Shown: positions 38,750-49,600, numbered from the stretch's first letter. The stretch is 64,000 bases of DNA from an uncultured Prevotellaceae bacterium (GCA_949299545.1 CASGAM010000026.1:62001-126000), one strand, 5' to 3'. Notes: generated by a model not told the origin, from the sequence alone. Program-made: numbers and translations.

Positions 38750-39427
38750 ATGCAGACTGGAATGAAACGTTTTTTGCGAGGCGCCGCCATTCTTTGTGCT
38801 GCCACGATGGGGGCGTGCAGCGACAATGTGGAGAGTTATGACGCCTATGCGAATTGGGAGGAACGTAATGCCGCTTATTATCTCGTTGTCGCAGATTCGG
38901 CACGTAACGCGATTGCCGCGGCCAAGCATCAATATGGGGATGACTGGGAAGCGCATTGTGACTGGCGGATGTTCCAGTCGCTGACCAAATCGCCGGAGAT
39001 GCAGGGCAGTATTACGGATTCTATCTGTGTGCATATTTTCGACCGCGGAACCGGTGACGGTTGTCCAGCCTGGTCGGACACTGTGCGTGTGCATTACCGT
39101 GGATACCTCATGGCTGCCAATTATCTTGTCAACGGCGAGCTTAAAGAGCAGCGCAAAGTCTTTTCACAGAGTTATATCGGTGATTTCGACGAGGAACGTA
39201 TCGTACCGGCGTTGATGGGAGTATCGTCAACCGTGCCCGGCTTTTCTACGGCTTTGCAATATATGCACGAAGGGGATAACTGGCTGGTATATATTCCTCA
39301 AGAACTGGGATATGGCAGCCAGACGCAAACAACCATTCCGGCATATTCCACGTTGATATTTCAGGTAAAATTGGTAAAATGTTACAAACCCGGCGAAGAA
39401 ATTCCTACATGGAAAGGACTCCGGTAG
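38750..39427 (+). CDS. FKBP-type peptidyl-prolyl isomerase-like lipoprotein
   Basis: 225 residues (213 if the ATG at 38762 is the start). A lipobox-like MGAC gives a lipidated Cys23. The last 110 residues fit the FKBP fold: VRVHYRGYL, a hydrophobic core, VPGFSTALQYM, IPQELGYGS and STLIFQVKLV. Compared with FKBP12, the active-site Asp37 is Ser (VFSQSY) and Trp59 is Phe, so catalytic power may be weak. It would act as a folding helper in the periplasm. Co-transcribed with glyS; a strong palindrome follows. Confidence 0.88.
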   Translation: MQTGMKRFLRGAAILCAATMGACSDNVESYDAYANWEERNAAYYLVVADSARNAIAAAKHQYGDDWEAHCDWRMFQSLTKSPEMQGSITDSICVHIFDRGTGDGCPAWSDTVRVHYRGYLMAANYLVNGELKEQRKVFSQSYIGDFDEERIVPALMGVSSTVPGFSTALQYMHEGDNWLVYIPQELGYGSQTQTTIPAYSTLIFQVKLVKCYKPGEEIPTWKGLR

Positions 39428-39510
39428 CGTTCTTGCAAGGTTGCGAAAGTAAAGTAAAGGTGTACTTTCCGAGACGATTTTGAATCGTCTTTGTCGGGAG
39501 GATAAAGAAT

Positions 39511-39542
39511 CAGCCCCTGCATGTCAAAACATGCAGGGGCTG
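39511..39542. terminator. Perfect hairpin between convergent genes (FKBP-like and asd)
   Basis: A 14-bp perfect stem CAGCCCCTGCATGT / ACATGCAGGGGCTG with a four-base loop. It has no long T-run on either side, but its place between two converging genes fits a two-way terminator. Confidence 0.7.
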
Positions 39543-39569
39543 ATAGGTTATGGGCATTTGTATTATGCG

Positions 39570-40580
39570 TTACTTGACGTTGCCGACCTTAATGAGATAT
39601 TCGGCAATTTGTACGGCATTGAGGGCAGCGCCTTTTTTGATTTGGTCGCCAACAATCCAAAGCGTGATTCCGTTTTCATTAGCTAAGTCCTTGCGGATAC
39701 GGCCCACATACACATCGTCCTTGCCTGCCAGGAACAATGGCATGGGGTACACCTTGTTGGCCGGGTCGTCCATGAGTTGCAAGCCTTCCCCGTTGGTGAT
39801 GGCGTTTTTCACTTCTTCTATAGTCAAAGGTTTCTCCGTCTCAATCCAGATGGCTTCGGAATGTGAGCGAAGTGCCGGCACTCGTACGCACATGGCAGAA
39901 CATTGTACGTCGCTGTGCATGATTTTCTGTGTTTCGTTGAACATCTTCATCTCTTCCTTGGTATAACCGTTGTCTTGGAATACATCAATCTGCGGGATGA
40001 CGTTGTAAGCCAGCTGGTAAGCGAATTTATTGACTGTGACGGGTTTGTTTTCGATAATTTCACGATACTGTTGCTCCAACTCGGCCATGGCTGCTGCACC
40101 CGCGCCGCTGGCGGCCTGATAGCTGGCTACATGTATGCGCTTGATATGGCTGAGCTTTTCAATGGGTTGGAGTGCCGTCACCATCATGATGGTGGTGCAG
40201 TTTGGGTTGGCGATAATGTTGCGTGGACGGTTCAATGCGTCTTCAGCATTGCATTCCGGCACTACGAGGGGTACATCGCTGTCCATGCGGAATGCGCTGG
40301 AGTTGTCGATCATCACGGCACCGTATTTTGTGATGTCAGCTGCAAACTCTTTTGATGTACCGGCTCCGGCAGATGTGAAGGCAATATCCACACCTTTGAA
40401 ATCGTCGTTGTGCTGGAGTAGTTTTACTTCAATCTCTTTACCGCGGAAGGTGTATTTAGTGCCGGCGCTGCGTGATGAGCCGAACAAAACTAACTCGTCT
40501 AACGGGAAATTCCTTTCTTCGAGTACGCGCAGGAATTCCTGTCCTACGGCGCCACTCGCACCTACAATAGCTACTTTCAT
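39570..40580 (-). CDS. asd: Aspartate-semialdehyde dehydrogenase
   Basis: 336 residues from the ATG at 40580 ([17 protein letters not shown]). Catalyses the NADPH-dependent reduction of aspartyl phosphate to the semialdehyde in lysine/diaminopimelate, threonine and methionine synthesis. The NADP loop GASGAVGQE is at 7-15, the nucleophile Cys128 in NPNCTT, and the conserved PALRSHSEA block carries the catalytic His. Longer in-frame reading upstream (to 40700) covers the promoter region and is not used. Single gene, divergent from the antiporter. Confidence 0.97.
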   Translation of the reverse strand: MKVAIVGASGAVGQEFLRVLEERNFPLDELVLFGSSRSAGTKYTFRGKEIEVKLLQHNDDFKGVDIAFTSAGAGTSKEFAADITKYGAVMIDNSSAFRMDSDVPLVVPECNAEDALNRPRNIIANPNCTTIMMVTALQPIEKLSHIKRIHVASYQAASGAGAAAMAELEQQYREIIENKPVTVNKFAYQLAYNVIPQIDVFQDNGYTKEEMKMFNETQKIMHSDVQCSAMCVRVPALRSHSEAIWIETEKPLTIEEVKNAITNGEGLQLMDDPANKVYPMPLFLAGKDDVYVGRIRKDLANENGITLWIVGDQIKKGAALNAVQIAEYLIKVGNVK

Positions 40581-40615
40581 TTGTTCTTTTTTTAGTATCT
40601 TGATATATTCGGTTA

Positions 40616-40623
40616 CAAAATTA
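40616..40623 (-). promoter_or_regulatory. Candidate -7 element for asd
   Basis: TAATTTTG on the minus strand, about 36 bases before the ATG; TTTG lies 24 bases further up, a little too far. Confidence 0.4.
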
Positions 40624-40698
40624 GATATTTTATGGGGATTATATATACAAAATGGAAACTTTTTCGTTACTTTGCACGATAAATCAACACACCTAACC

Positions 40699-42840
40699 AT
40701 GCAAATGCCTGATTGGTCTTCTTATTTTCCGGTGACAGACCCTACCTGGATATTCTTTTTGGTGCTTTGTATTATTCTTTTTGCGCCCATTTTGCTTGGT
40801 AAATTGCGTATTCCCCATATCATTGGAATGATATTTGCAGGTGTACTCATAGGTCCTTACGGCTTTAACGTGTTAGATCGAGACAGCAGTTTTGAACTGT
40901 TCGGCAAAGTGGGACTTTATTATATCATGTTCCTTGCAAGTCTTGAGATGGATATGCAGAACATGAGGCGGATACGCTGGCAGGCTTTCACGCTCGGAAT
41001 AGCGGCATTCGTAATACCGTTGGCCATGGGTTTTGTTTCCAATTATTTTTTGCTGAAATACTCGATAGTGACTTCTATTCTTTTGGCGAGTATGTACGCA
41101 TCCCATACCTTGATTGCCTATCCGATTGTGATTCGTTATGGCGTTGCGCGTAACCGGAGCGTTAGTATTGCCGTTGGGGGCACCATCGTGACTGATACGT
41201 TGACGTTGCTTGTCTTGGCAGTTATTGCCGGCATGTTCCGCGGAGAGACACAAGGCTATTTTTGGATGGAACTCCTTTTGAAGGTCATAGCGGTGTCACT
41301 TTTGATTGTTTATTCGTTCCCTCGTATTGGCCGGTGGTTTTTCCGGCGGTACAACGATGGGGTGATTCAATATATCTTTGTGATGGCTATGGTGTTCCTT
41401 GCGGCTGGTTTGATGGAAGTCGTGGGGATGGAAGGTATCTTGGGTGCGTTCCTTGCCGGGCTTGTGCTGAACCGTTTGATACCTCGTACGGCCCCTTTGA
41501 TGCATCACCTCGAGTTTGTCGGAAATGCTTTGTTTATTCCTTATTTCCTGATTGGTGTCGGTATGCTCATTGATCTGAGCGTATTGTTCGGTTCGACAGA
41601 GGCATTGAAGGTGGCTGGCGTAATGATTACGATGGCTTTGTCCGGTAAGTGGATTGCATCGTGGGTGACGCAGAAAGTGTTTAAAATGTCTGCTTTGGAG
41701 CGAGAACTTATGTATGGCCTGAGTAACGCACAAGCTGCAGCCACATTGGCTGCCGTGCTGGTTGGTTATAACATTATCTTACCTTCGGGTGAGCGTTTGC
41801 TTAATGAAGATGTGTTGAACGGGACGATTTTACTGATTTTGGTCACTTGTGTGGTCAGTTCTTTCATAACAGAAGCTACGGCGAAGAAATTGGCTTTGCG
41901 TGGCGGTAGCGTTACGGAAGAGCGACCGTTGGATGAAGAGTCAACCCTTATCGCATTGGCATATCCCGATACGGTAGACGATCTGGTAAACGTCGCATTG
42001 ATGATGCGGAAGAACAAGTCGGATGCGCCGATGAGTGCCATTAATGTGGTGTTGGAAGATGATGAGAAGGCACGCGAACAGGGTAGCAAATTGCTGGAGC
42101 ATGCTGCGATGTTAGCTTCCGCTGCCAATGTACAGATGCAAACAAAGGTGCGTTTGGCTACCAACTTGGCCAATGGCATTATTCATACGATGAAGGAAAG
42201 CGATTACTCCGAGTTGGTGGTAGGACTTCATGTTCAAAGTTCGCCAACAGAATCTTTCTTCGGACCAGTTTTGTTAAGTCTCCTCAACGACCTGAACCGA
42301 CAGATTACGATGGTACGTTGTACTATGCCTATTAATACTATTCGGCGTATTCATGTAGCTATTCCGGCTAAGGCGCAGTTTGAAGCAGGTTTCTACCATT
42401 GGGTGGAGCGTGTGGCTCGCATGGCGGAGACGTTAGGATGCCGGGTTATTTATCATGGCCACCGTGACACCTTGCGCATTTTGCAGCGTTTTCTTCAAAT
42501 GTATCATGCGGATGTGCGAGCTGAATATATCATGACGGATGGTGGTAATGAATTGAAACGTCTTTCAAAAGAAGTGAAGGAAGACCATTTGTTAGTTGTT
42601 GTGTTGGCGCGCCGTGGCTCTATTTCATATCGTCCATCTTTCGACCATATCCCGCAGCAGATAAAACGGTATTATATCAATACAGGATTGATGCTGATAT
42701 TCCCAGACATTTATGCGGAAACAGCTACTAAGGGAGTTAGCATTAACCAGCCACTTTCCGTAGATGACCGTTACGAAGCGGCTAAAGAATGGTATCGCAA
42801 GATTCTGACCAAACGAAGTGAGAATAATTTTGAGGAATGA
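40699..42840 (+). CDS. Cation/proton antiporter (CPA2) with C-terminal universal-stress-like domain
   Basis: 713 residues from the ATG at 40699. The frame is open for another 560 bases upstream, but that part lies inside asd on the other strand. Residues about 20-410 form 11-12 membrane segments of a Na+(K+)/H+ exchanger: [39 protein letters not shown] and the end [18 protein letters not shown]. The last 290 residues are soluble and resemble two USP-type alpha/beta domains ([29 protein letters not shown]). It should exchange monovalent cations for protons at the inner membrane for pH or salt balance; the ion cannot be read. Its stop overlaps tcdA by four bases. Confidence 0.92.
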   Translation: MQMPDWSSYFPVTDPTWIFFLVLCIILFAPILLGKLRIPHIIGMIFAGVLIGPYGFNVLDRDSSFELFGKVGLYYIMFLASLEMDMQNMRRIRWQAFTLGIAAFVIPLAMGFVSNYFLLKYSIVTSILLASMYASHTLIAYPIVIRYGVARNRSVSIAVGGTIVTDTLTLLVLAVIAGMFRGETQGYFWMELLLKVIAVSLLIVYSFPRIGRWFFRRYNDGVIQYIFVMAMVFLAAGLMEVVGMEGILGAFLAGLVLNRLIPRTAPLMHHLEFVGNALFIPYFLIGVGMLIDLSVLFGSTEALKVAGVMITMALSGKWIASWVTQKVFKMSALERELMYGLSNAQAAATLAAVLVGYNIILPSGERLLNEDVLNGTILLILVTCVVSSFITEATAKKLALRGGSVTEERPLDEESTLIALAYPDTVDDLVNVALMMRKNKSDAPMSAINVVLEDDEKAREQGSKLLEHAAMLASAANVQMQTKVRLATNLANGIIHTMKESDYSELVVGLHVQSSPTESFFGPVLLSLLNDLNRQITMVRCTMPINTIRRIHVAIPAKAQFEAGFYHWVERVARMAETLGCRVIYHGHRDTLRILQRFLQMYHADVRAEYIMTDGGNELKRLSKEVKEDHLLVVVLARRGSISYRPSFDHIPQQIKRYYINTGLMLIFPDIYAETATKGVSINQPLSVDDRYEAAKEWYRKILTKRSENNFEE

Positions 42841-43559
42841 TGGAGGGGATAGATCTTTGGAAAGAGCGGACGGTCTTGCTTTTGGGAGCAGAAAAGGTTC
42901 GTCGTCTTGAGTCGGCTCATATATTGGTTGTAGGAGTCGGTGGTGTAGGAGCTTATGCGGCCGAGATGCTTGTGCGTGCCGGTGTGGGGTATTTGACTCT
43001 TTTGGATTCGGATGACGTACAGCCCAGTAACATCAACCGACAGTTATGTGCCTTGCATTCCACACTCGGTTGTAAGAAAGTTGACGTGCTGGCTGCACGT
43101 TTTAGGGATATCAACCCTACTGTACAATTAGACTTGAAGGCTGAATATCTCACGGAGGAGGCAGTGGAAACCTTGTTGTGCGACGGAAAGTACGATTTTG
43201 TGGTGGATGCAATAGATACGGTGGCGCCGAAGTGTGCGCTTATCATGGAAGCCATGCGGCGTGGTCAAAAAATCGTGAGCAGCATGGGAGCCGGTGCAAA
43301 GACGGATATTACGCAGATTCGGTTTGCCGACTTGTGGGACACGTATCATTGTGGGTTGAGCAAGGCTGTGCGGAGCCGTTTGAAGAGAGCCGGCATGAAA
43401 CGTCCTTTGCCGGTAGTGTTTTGTACCCAACAAACTGAGGCGTCGGCCATGTTGAAAGTAGAAGGCGAGCGCAATAAAAAAACAACTGCTGGAACTGTAA
43501 GCTATATGCCTGCTGTGTTTGGTTGCTATTTGGCGCAATATGTTATAGACAGACTGTAA
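42837..43559 (+). CDS. tcdA: tRNA threonylcarbamoyladenosine dehydratase (ThiF/E1-like)
   Basis: 240 residues. An E1-like enzyme that with ATP turns t6A37 of tRNA into the cyclic form ct6A. The adenylation motif [19 protein letters not shown] (29-47), [13 protein letters not shown] and VVDAIDT are conserved; the TQQTEASA segment is usual for this family rather than ThiF or MoeB. Starts with ATGATG overlapping the antiporter stop, so it is coupled to it; the LolD-like gene follows after 5 bases. Confidence 0.92.
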   Translation: MMEGIDLWKERTVLLLGAEKVRRLESAHILVVGVGGVGAYAAEMLVRAGVGYLTLLDSDDVQPSNINRQLCALHSTLGCKKVDVLAARFRDINPTVQLDLKAEYLTEEAVETLLCDGKYDFVVDAIDTVAPKCALIMEAMRRGQKIVSSMGAGAKTDITQIRFADLWDTYHCGLSKAVRSRLKRAGMKRPLPVVFCTQQTEASAMLKVEGERNKKTTAGTVSYMPAVFGCYLAQYVIDRL

Positions 43560-43564
43560 GAGAA

Positions 43565-44224
43565 ATGATAGAGATAAAAGATATAAAAAAAAGTTTCGGA
43601 GAACTTGAAGTGCTGAAAGGTATCAGTCTCAGTATTGACAAGGGGGAAATCGTCAGTATTGTCGGACCAAGTGGAGCCGGGAAAACGACGTTGCTACAGA
43701 TTATGGGGACGTTGGATAAACCAGACAGCGGTTCTGTATTGTTGGACGGGACGCTGGTGCATGGCTTGCGCAGTACTGCGCTGGCCGAGTTCCGTAACCG
43801 GCATATCGGTTTCGTTTTCCAGTTCCATCAACTATTGCCTGAATTCACGGCGCTTGAGAATGTCATGATGCCCTCTTTGATTGGGCATGTGTCTCCGAAA
43901 GATGCAAAGGAAAAAGCACGTGAGTTGCTTGATTTTATGGGACTTGCTGACCGTGCCGGTCACAAACCAAAAGAACTGTCGGGAGGTGAAAAACAGCGTG
44001 TGGCGGTAGCAAGAGCTTTGGTGAATAATCCTTCCGTCATTTTTGCTGATGAGCCGTCAGGCAGTCTTGATACACAGAATAAACAAGAGTTGCATCAGCT
44101 GTTTTTCGACTTGCGGGACAAGTTCGGGCAAACGTTTGTCATTGTGACGCATGATGAGGAGTTGGCTTCTCTAACCGACCGTACCATTCACATGAAAGAT
44201 GGAAAAATAATAGAAACAGAATAA
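43565..44224 (+). CDS. ABC transporter ATP-binding protein, LolD/MacB type
   Basis: 219 residues from the ATG at 43565; extra in-frame codons upstream belong to tcdA. A complete ABC ATPase: Walker [10 protein letters not shown] (34-42), Q-loop [15 protein letters not shown], signature LSGGEKQR, Walker [13 protein letters not shown] and the switch His in VTHDEE. The QFHQLLPEF wording and size match LolD, which powers lipoprotein release from the inner membrane. No permease gene (LolC/E) is adjacent, so it is an orphan here, and a MacB-type efflux or FtsE-like role is possible. Confidence 0.85.
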   Translation: MIEIKDIKKSFGELEVLKGISLSIDKGEIVSIVGPSGAGKTTLLQIMGTLDKPDSGSVLLDGTLVHGLRSTALAEFRNRHIGFVFQFHQLLPEFTALENVMMPSLIGHVSPKDAKEKARELLDFMGLADRAGHKPKELSGGEKQRVAVARALVNNPSVIFADEPSGSLDTQNKQELHQLFFDLRDKFGQTFVIVTHDEELASLTDRTIHMKDGKIIETE

Positions 44225-44240
44225 GAACAGAACCAGAGAG

Positions 44241-45092
44241 ATGAATAGAATTGAGTTGGGGCGGATGAACCGTCTGAGAGTGGTGAAGTTTGTTGATTTC
44301 GGACTTTATTTGGACGGAGGGCAGAGTGGTGAAATCCTGTTGCCTTCTCGTTATGTTCCTCAGAATGTGAGGGAAGGTGATGAGCTGGATGTTTTTTTGT
44401 ACCTTGATAGTGAGGAACGTCTCATTGCTACGACTGAGCATCCCAAGGCGATGGTTGGCGACTTTGCGTATTTACAGGTTGCGTGGGTGAATAATTACGG
44501 TGCCTTTTTGGACTGGGGACTGATGAAGGACCTGTTTGTGCCTTTCCGTGAGCAGAAGATGAAGATGCAAAAAGGTCATTCATACATTGTTTACTTGCAT
44601 ATTGACGAGGAAAGTTACCGTATTATGGCATCGGCGAAGATCGATCGTTTTCTTTCAAAAGAGATGCCCCCTTATGAAGAAGGTGATGAAGTGAATATCC
44701 TCGTGTGGCAAAAGACAGATCTAGGTTTTAAAGTGATTGTTGATAACAGCTATGCGGGTTTGATATATGATTCTGAAGTTTTCACGGAACTGAGAACCGG
44801 CGACCGGCTGAGAGCCTATATTAAAACCGTAAGGCCGGATGGGAAACTTGATTTGACTTTGAACAAGCAAGGGAGGGCTGCCATCAATGATTTCGCAGAT
44901 GTCCTGTTGGCATTCTTGGAAGAACACGGCGGACATATACAGGTTTGCGATAAGAGTCCGGCAGAAGAAATCTACGCACTTTTTGGTGTGAGCAAAAAGG
45001 TTTTTAAAAAGGCTTTAGGCGATTTGTATAAAAGACGGTTGGTTGTCCTTACTGATGAAGGCGTAGAATTGGCACGGAGAAAGCGTGGCTAA
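44241..45092 (+). CDS. cvfB: S1-like RNA-binding protein, CvfB family
   Basis: 283 residues. CvfB proteins contain three S1-like domains and a C-terminal winged helix and bind RNA; in Staphylococcus CvfB affects virulence gene expression. Here the first S1 domain has VVKFVDFGLYLDGGQSGEILLP, the second VAWVNNYGAFLDWGLMKDLFVPF, the third VIVDNSYAGLIYDSEVF; the winged helix is near ALFGVSKKVFKKALGDLYKRRL. Starts 16 bases after the ABC gene, so it closes a run antiporter-tcdA-ABC-cvfB ended by a strong terminator. Confidence 0.92.
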   Translation: MNRIELGRMNRLRVVKFVDFGLYLDGGQSGEILLPSRYVPQNVREGDELDVFLYLDSEERLIATTEHPKAMVGDFAYLQVAWVNNYGAFLDWGLMKDLFVPFREQKMKMQKGHSYIVYLHIDEESYRIMASAKIDRFLSKEMPPYEEGDEVNILVWQKTDLGFKVIVDNSYAGLIYDSEVFTELRTGDRLRAYIKTVRPDGKLDLTLNKQGRAAINDFADVLLAFLEEHGGHIQVCDKSPAEEIYALFGVSKKVFKKALGDLYKRRLVVLTDEGVELARRKRG

Positions 45093-45110
45093 ACAGCCTT
45101 CCTTTAAATA

Positions 45111-45162
45111 ATAAATTCAGCGAGATGTTGGCTTCAGACAACATCTCGCTGAATTTATTGTT
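45111..45162 (+). terminator. Terminator of the antiporter-cvfB run
   Basis: A 20-bp perfect stem (45111-45130 with 45139-45158) around an 8-base loop, followed by TGTTTGAGG. The strongest hairpin in the window. Confidence 0.85.
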
Positions 45163-45237
45163 TGAGGAATGATTGTGTATATTCATCAAGCAGATTTCAT
45201 GGTTTGTTAGACGAAAAGCTTTTTTATATTTTATTAT

Positions 45238-45252
45238 TGCAAATAATTTGCA
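45238..45252 (+). promoter_or_regulatory. 7-1-7 palindrome upstream of the Fur-family gene
   Basis: TGCAAAT-A-ATTTGCA is a perfect 7-1-7 inverted repeat, the classical layout of Fur, PerR and Zur operators. It lies 46 bases before the proposed GTG start and close to a degenerate -7 (TAACTTGC, 45281-45288). Self-regulation of the Fur-family gene and of the QueD-like gene behind it is likely. Confidence 0.6.
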
Positions 45253-45298
45253 TTTGCAAAATATTGTCATTAACTTGCAGCATCAAAACAAAGAAGCA

Positions 45299-45715
45299 GT
45301 GGAAAGTATAGAGAATATAAAGAATGCCGGACTAAAGGTCACGCCTCAACGTAAGGCAGTTTATGAGGCGATGATGGAACTGCGTCATGCCACTATTGAT
45401 GAAATAATCAAGTATGTGCAGTCTAAGGACAGTGAGATAACCGTGTCCACTATCTATCGCATCCTTGATTCGTTTTGCAAGGCCAGCTTGTTGTCTCTTG
45501 TGTTTCATCCGGAGATGGGAAAAAGCTATTATGACATTACAGTAACAGAACATCATCATATATTTGAGGGACAGCAAATAATGGACTATATGGATGATGG
45601 ATTGACCGAATTGATACGGCAGTATTTGAAAGATAATATTTTTGCATCGGTTGACATCAACAAGATACAGGTGCAGATAAGTGTTAATAACCAAAAGTCA
45701 AACTCTAAAAATTAA
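45299..45715 (+). CDS. Fur-family transcriptional regulator
   Basis: 138 residues from the GTG at 45299, chosen because no ATG is available and the 7-1-7 operator lies just upstream; the frame is open back to a TTG at 45173, but that would place the operator inside the gene. The winged helix contains LKVTPQRKAVYEAM and ITVSTIYRILDSF; the metal-sensing domain has TEHHHIF. The usual CxxC structural zinc motif after HHH is replaced by EGQQ, so it relates to CxxC-free Fur/PerR/Zur proteins. The sensed metal or peroxide cannot be told. It is transcribed with the QueD-like gene, five bases downstream. Confidence 0.87.
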   Translation: MESIENIKNAGLKVTPQRKAVYEAMMELRHATIDEIIKYVQSKDSEITVSTIYRILDSFCKASLLSLVFHPEMGKSYYDITVTEHHHIFEGQQIMDYMDDGLTELIRQYLKDNIFASVDINKIQVQISVNNQKSNSKN

Positions 45716-45720
45716 AAGCT

Positions 45721-46296
45721 ATGAGAAGTATCACGACTTTCGATTTGCAGTATGCACATCGGTTTTATGGCTTCCAAGGTGAAGCACAGTATCTACACGG
45801 TCACACCGGGACATTGACCATTGAGGTGGAAGATACGATTGAGAAAGGTGTAAATATGGTGTACCCATGTAATGAAATCCAAAAGGTCGCATGGAGCTTG
45901 TTGAAGAATTTTGACCACGCCTTGATACTCCGCGAAGACGATCCTTTGCTTCCTGCCATACTGGACGTGTATGAGAAGCAAGGTATAAAAAACGGTCACC
46001 CGCAAAACAAAATGAAAGGTGAGGCATTCAAGACGGAATTGGCTACCGCTTATCCGGACGCACGACTGGTAGTGACCAAGGAGACCATGACGGTAGAAGG
46101 CATGATTAAGATTGTGTACGATTTGCTGAAAGACAAATTAAACATTGCTAAAATCACGTTCACCAGCGGTGTTAATGCCGGGTCTGCCGAATTTACTACG
46201 AAGAACAACATTGAACGTTGCCCTCTTTGCGGTGTGGCATTAAATGAAGAAGGTGTGTGTCCGAAATGTGGTTATCGGAAAAAAATGCCGAAATGA
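45721..46296 (+). CDS. QueD/6-pyruvoyl-tetrahydropterin-synthase-like protein with zinc ribbon
   Basis: 191 residues. T-fold protein of the QueD family with zinc ligands His13 (YAHRF) and His26/His28 (LHGH) and the C-terminal CPLCG...CPKCGY zinc ribbon (about 171-186), absent from E. coli QueD. The catalytic cysteine four residues before HGH in QueD/PTPS is Ala22 here. The C-terminal TFTSGVNAGSAEF is in the place of the last active-site Glu. So the reaction, normally formation of 6-carboxy-tetrahydropterin for queuosine synthesis, may differ. It sits directly behind a Fur-family regulator, which suggests metal-dependent expression. Confidence 0.82.
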   Translation: MRSITTFDLQYAHRFYGFQGEAQYLHGHTGTLTIEVEDTIEKGVNMVYPCNEIQKVAWSLLKNFDHALILREDDPLLPAILDVYEKQGIKNGHPQNKMKGEAFKTELATAYPDARLVVTKETMTVEGMIKIVYDLLKDKLNIAKITFTSGVNAGSAEFTTKNNIERCPLCGVALNEEGVCPKCGYRKKMPK

Positions 46297-46331
46297 GACT
46301 GAGTCTGGAATCATAAATTAGTTGAAGAAAT

Positions 46332-46380
46332 GAAGGCAACCCAAAAGTCAATAGCGACTTAAAAGGGTTGCCTTCTTTTT
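46332..46380 (+). terminator. Terminator after the QueD-like gene
   Basis: Stem GAAGGCAACCC / GGGTTGCCTTC (46332-46342 with 46365-46375) and then T5. Confidence 0.9.
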
Positions 46381-46610
46381 GGAAGTCTGAAGAATTTATC
46401 ATGTTGCATATGCTGCAATGTGACCGTCAGGGGTCTGGCATATACAAGCTTTTCATGATACAGTGTTTCAAGTGCCTCTACATTTGTTTGTTGATGCTGA
46501 AATGAATTTGATCTTCGAAAATACTTCTTTTTTACATGGATAACAACGTGTATTTTGTTGTTTTCTTTTTACTTGTTTTGATATCTTTCTTTTTTTGTGC
46601 GATGTTATTG
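46381..46610. other. Gap between queD-like and cotH-like genes
   Basis: 230 bases between convergent genes. A weak AACAAC/GTTGTT hairpin followed by TTTTCTTTTT near 46544-46570 could be a back-up terminator for the plus strand. No gene seen. Confidence 0.4.
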
Positions 46611-49600
46611 TTATCGTACGAGCGCCTTGCGTCCGTTGACAATATAGAATCCTTTGTCGAGTCCGGTCAGGCGGGTGACGCCTGCCTGAACGTCTGACGC
46701 ATTGACCAACGTGCCGGCAACAGTATATAGTTCGATGTGTGTCGGAGCACTGCATTCGATGATGATGGCCCGGTCAGTGCCGTAAACCTTCAGGTCGTCT
46801 GTGGCCTGTGCGGTTTTTATGTTCGTAATGAGAAGCTGGTTGTCTACAAACGCCATGCGTTTTGTAAACCAGTTGCGCAGGTAGGTCATTTCATCGTTGA
46901 AGTTCAGAGTACCGGCATCGGTGTCGGACCAGCGGTTCTCTTCGCGTACGGTGGCACCTGAAAGTTCGAACAGGTCTTTGTAATCGGTGAAGCGTTTCAC
47001 AATGCTGTCGGTATGCAGCGCTTTGCCGCGCAGTTCAGTGTAGCGTGATTTGACGCGGTCGTTGAAAGCATCGGCATTCAGCATTTTCATTCTGCGGAAG
47101 AGATTGTAGTCGCCATGTTCATTGGCGGTAATATATTCTGTATAGTCCTGCGAAGGGTCAATCTCGCTTGAATCCCAGCGGCGGCCGCAGGTAGAATCGA
47201 GATCCCAAATACCAAACGTGATTTTCTTATTTTTCTTTCGGTTATAAATACCAAAATACATGTTCTTTCCATGATTGTCCGCACTGAGGATGGTTTCCAT
47301 CAGTATATAGTAGTCTATCAGTACTGGGATGTCGAAATATTCGGCCACTTGCGCTTTAAATTCTTCGTCTGAACTTGTCGCTACGAAATTGACGGCATCA
47401 TATAAATCCTGCCAGTCTACGGGTTCGCCGTCTTCAAGGTCAGGGTGTTTCACCTCATAACCGTCCCATGTTTCAGAGGTGTTGCTGAATGAAGGCGGCG
47501 GTGTCATAGGATATTCGTTGTTATCCGGGTTGTGCCCCATGAATACGGAATAACTCCAGTCGCTCGATTTCCACAGTTCTCCGCGTATGGGGGCATCAGG
47601 TGTTTCATCGTCAATCTTTTTCAGCTTCATTTGTTTACGGTCCATTTTTTCTGTCATGCAGTAGATACCCACATATTCATCGTTGAGAAAAGCCTCTACG
47701 AAGTGTCCCCTTGTGCCGGTCTTGGCTTCCGGTTCATCTTCAAAGTAATAAGGTTTGGTAGCCATGTGATTCCAGAGGTCGGTCACGACGCGGTTGCGCA
47801 TGCGTGCCTTGTCTATGCTCAACCCGTCCAGAATCCAGTTGTTGTCATCGCGCAGCCCGAAGAATGATGCGTCTTTGGACTTGCCGTTATTATCATAGAG
47901 CTTGACGGCATATTGCTTTTTCATGCGGTAGCGTGTTGAGGCGCCCCGCCAGCGTATCTTTGCCTGTATGAGGGTGTCGGCACCCGTTACGTCCGGTTCC
48001 GTGACACGAATGCTGGCTGCGCTGTAGTCGTCGTTGAAGGAACCGTAGAATTGTACGACCGGAAGAGCCGTGAATGCCAGTTTGGCTTCGGTGATATCTC
48101 CGTCATAGTATTCTACCTTCAGTGAATAGATTTGCCCGCTAAGTTTATCGAAAGTGAAGTTTTCTCCGCTTTCTAACTGTCGGTCATTGATTAATAGCGC
48201 CTTGTAGCCTTCTGCTAAGGTGAAATCTATTTTGATGGTGGCTGATTGGGCATCGAAGTTTTCTTCCGGTAACGGCAACAGATAGGTTTCGTCCGACTTG
48301 CCATAGGCAGGGACGCGCCCGTTGAAAGTCAGGTCCTTTACAATGTTCCGGAAAGATTTTCCACTAAAGTTGGTAACCGTCTCCATTGTGGCCGTATAGA
48401 ATGTGAATACTTGGTTTGCGGCAGCTGCTTCAGTTCGGGAATAGGTGCCTACCACGTGACTGGGCGAGCGAAGATCGAAAAGATGATCTGGTTGATGAAC
48501 GTTCCTGACAACGCAGGTACCGTCGTCTTGTACCGCAATGGTCCAGAGCGAGCTATCGTTGTGCAAGGTTTCCGTCAGGTCGACATATCTTCTGGTGTAT
48601 TCTTCGGTCACGTATTGGCCGTCCCAGGTCATGTACAGTCCGTTTTCCGCGTTACGCAATGAGAACTGTTTTTTACCCTCCTCGCGAAGTATCCAGTATC
48701 CGGCTTTACCTTTCGGCAGTTTGTCTGAATGAAAGACAGGCGTGTTTTCGCCGATAAGCGCGCCCGGTGCCCAGGCTCCGTTTGCAAGGGTGGGCGATGC
48801 GATGCGGAACATGCCGATGTAGCGTCCGCCCGTATTCTTGCCGAGATATTCGAGTGTGAAGTTCTTGAAACAGGTCCAGTTTGCAGATCGGTTGTTGGTG
48901 TTTTGTAGTCCTATGACCATGTCACCGTCCTCGGATTGTTCGAAAACCACTTCGTTGGAAGCGTAGAATCCTTTTTCAAAAATCTGGTTAGCCTCATACA
49001 TGTTGTTGGCATAGCCGCCGGTTTGTGAGAATTGTCTGGCCGCTTCGTCATAATATAGCGTGAGCAGGGGTTGTTTCATATTGTTGCCATAGATGGCGCA
49101 ACCTGCATTCCCCTCGTCTTCTATACCCGGCTCGTAGTTCCCATTGCGGTGGAATCCGGTGACATTGAGCCTGTAAATGCCGTTCCGCATGTTTTTCAGA
49201 GTCTGACAGAGATTAAAGGTGCGGTTAAATATCTCGGCTTCATTGTAGTCGATGGTGGGTGTCTCCGACCAACCCTCGGCCGATGTGGTCAAATCCGCAT
49301 TCTGTATCAGAAAGGTGATGTCAAAAGCTATGCCGTCAGTGGGTTCCGCTTCCAGCACATAGTTACGGATGGCTTGTTCAAGGGCAGTCAGAGCGTCGTC
49401 CTGTTCTGTTTGTGGAGCATCCGGCTGAAGAGCCTTGGCTGCGTTTAAGGCATCTTGCAATGCAGAGCGGTCTGCGTTTTCGCTATGGGATAGATAGCTT
49501 TCCGCTTTGTTAATGGCACTTTGCAAAGCATTTGTTTCTGATGGATTCTCAGATTCGGTTTGCATGATGAGCTGTGAAGAAGTCGGATTAGTAGCTGCAA

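Noticed and set aside
40135-40698. Upstream extension of the antiporter frame
   Set aside because: It covers the asd gene on the opposite strand and the intergenic promoter; the membrane protein starts naturally at 40699.
43565-44224. Assigning the ABC ATPase as LolD with certainty
   Set aside because: Size and motifs fit, but no LolC/LolE permease is adjacent, so the symbol was left empty.
45173-45298. TTG start giving a 180-residue Fur-family protein
   Set aside because: It would place the 7-1-7 operator and promoter within the gene; Fur proteins normally start close to the KVTPQR helix.
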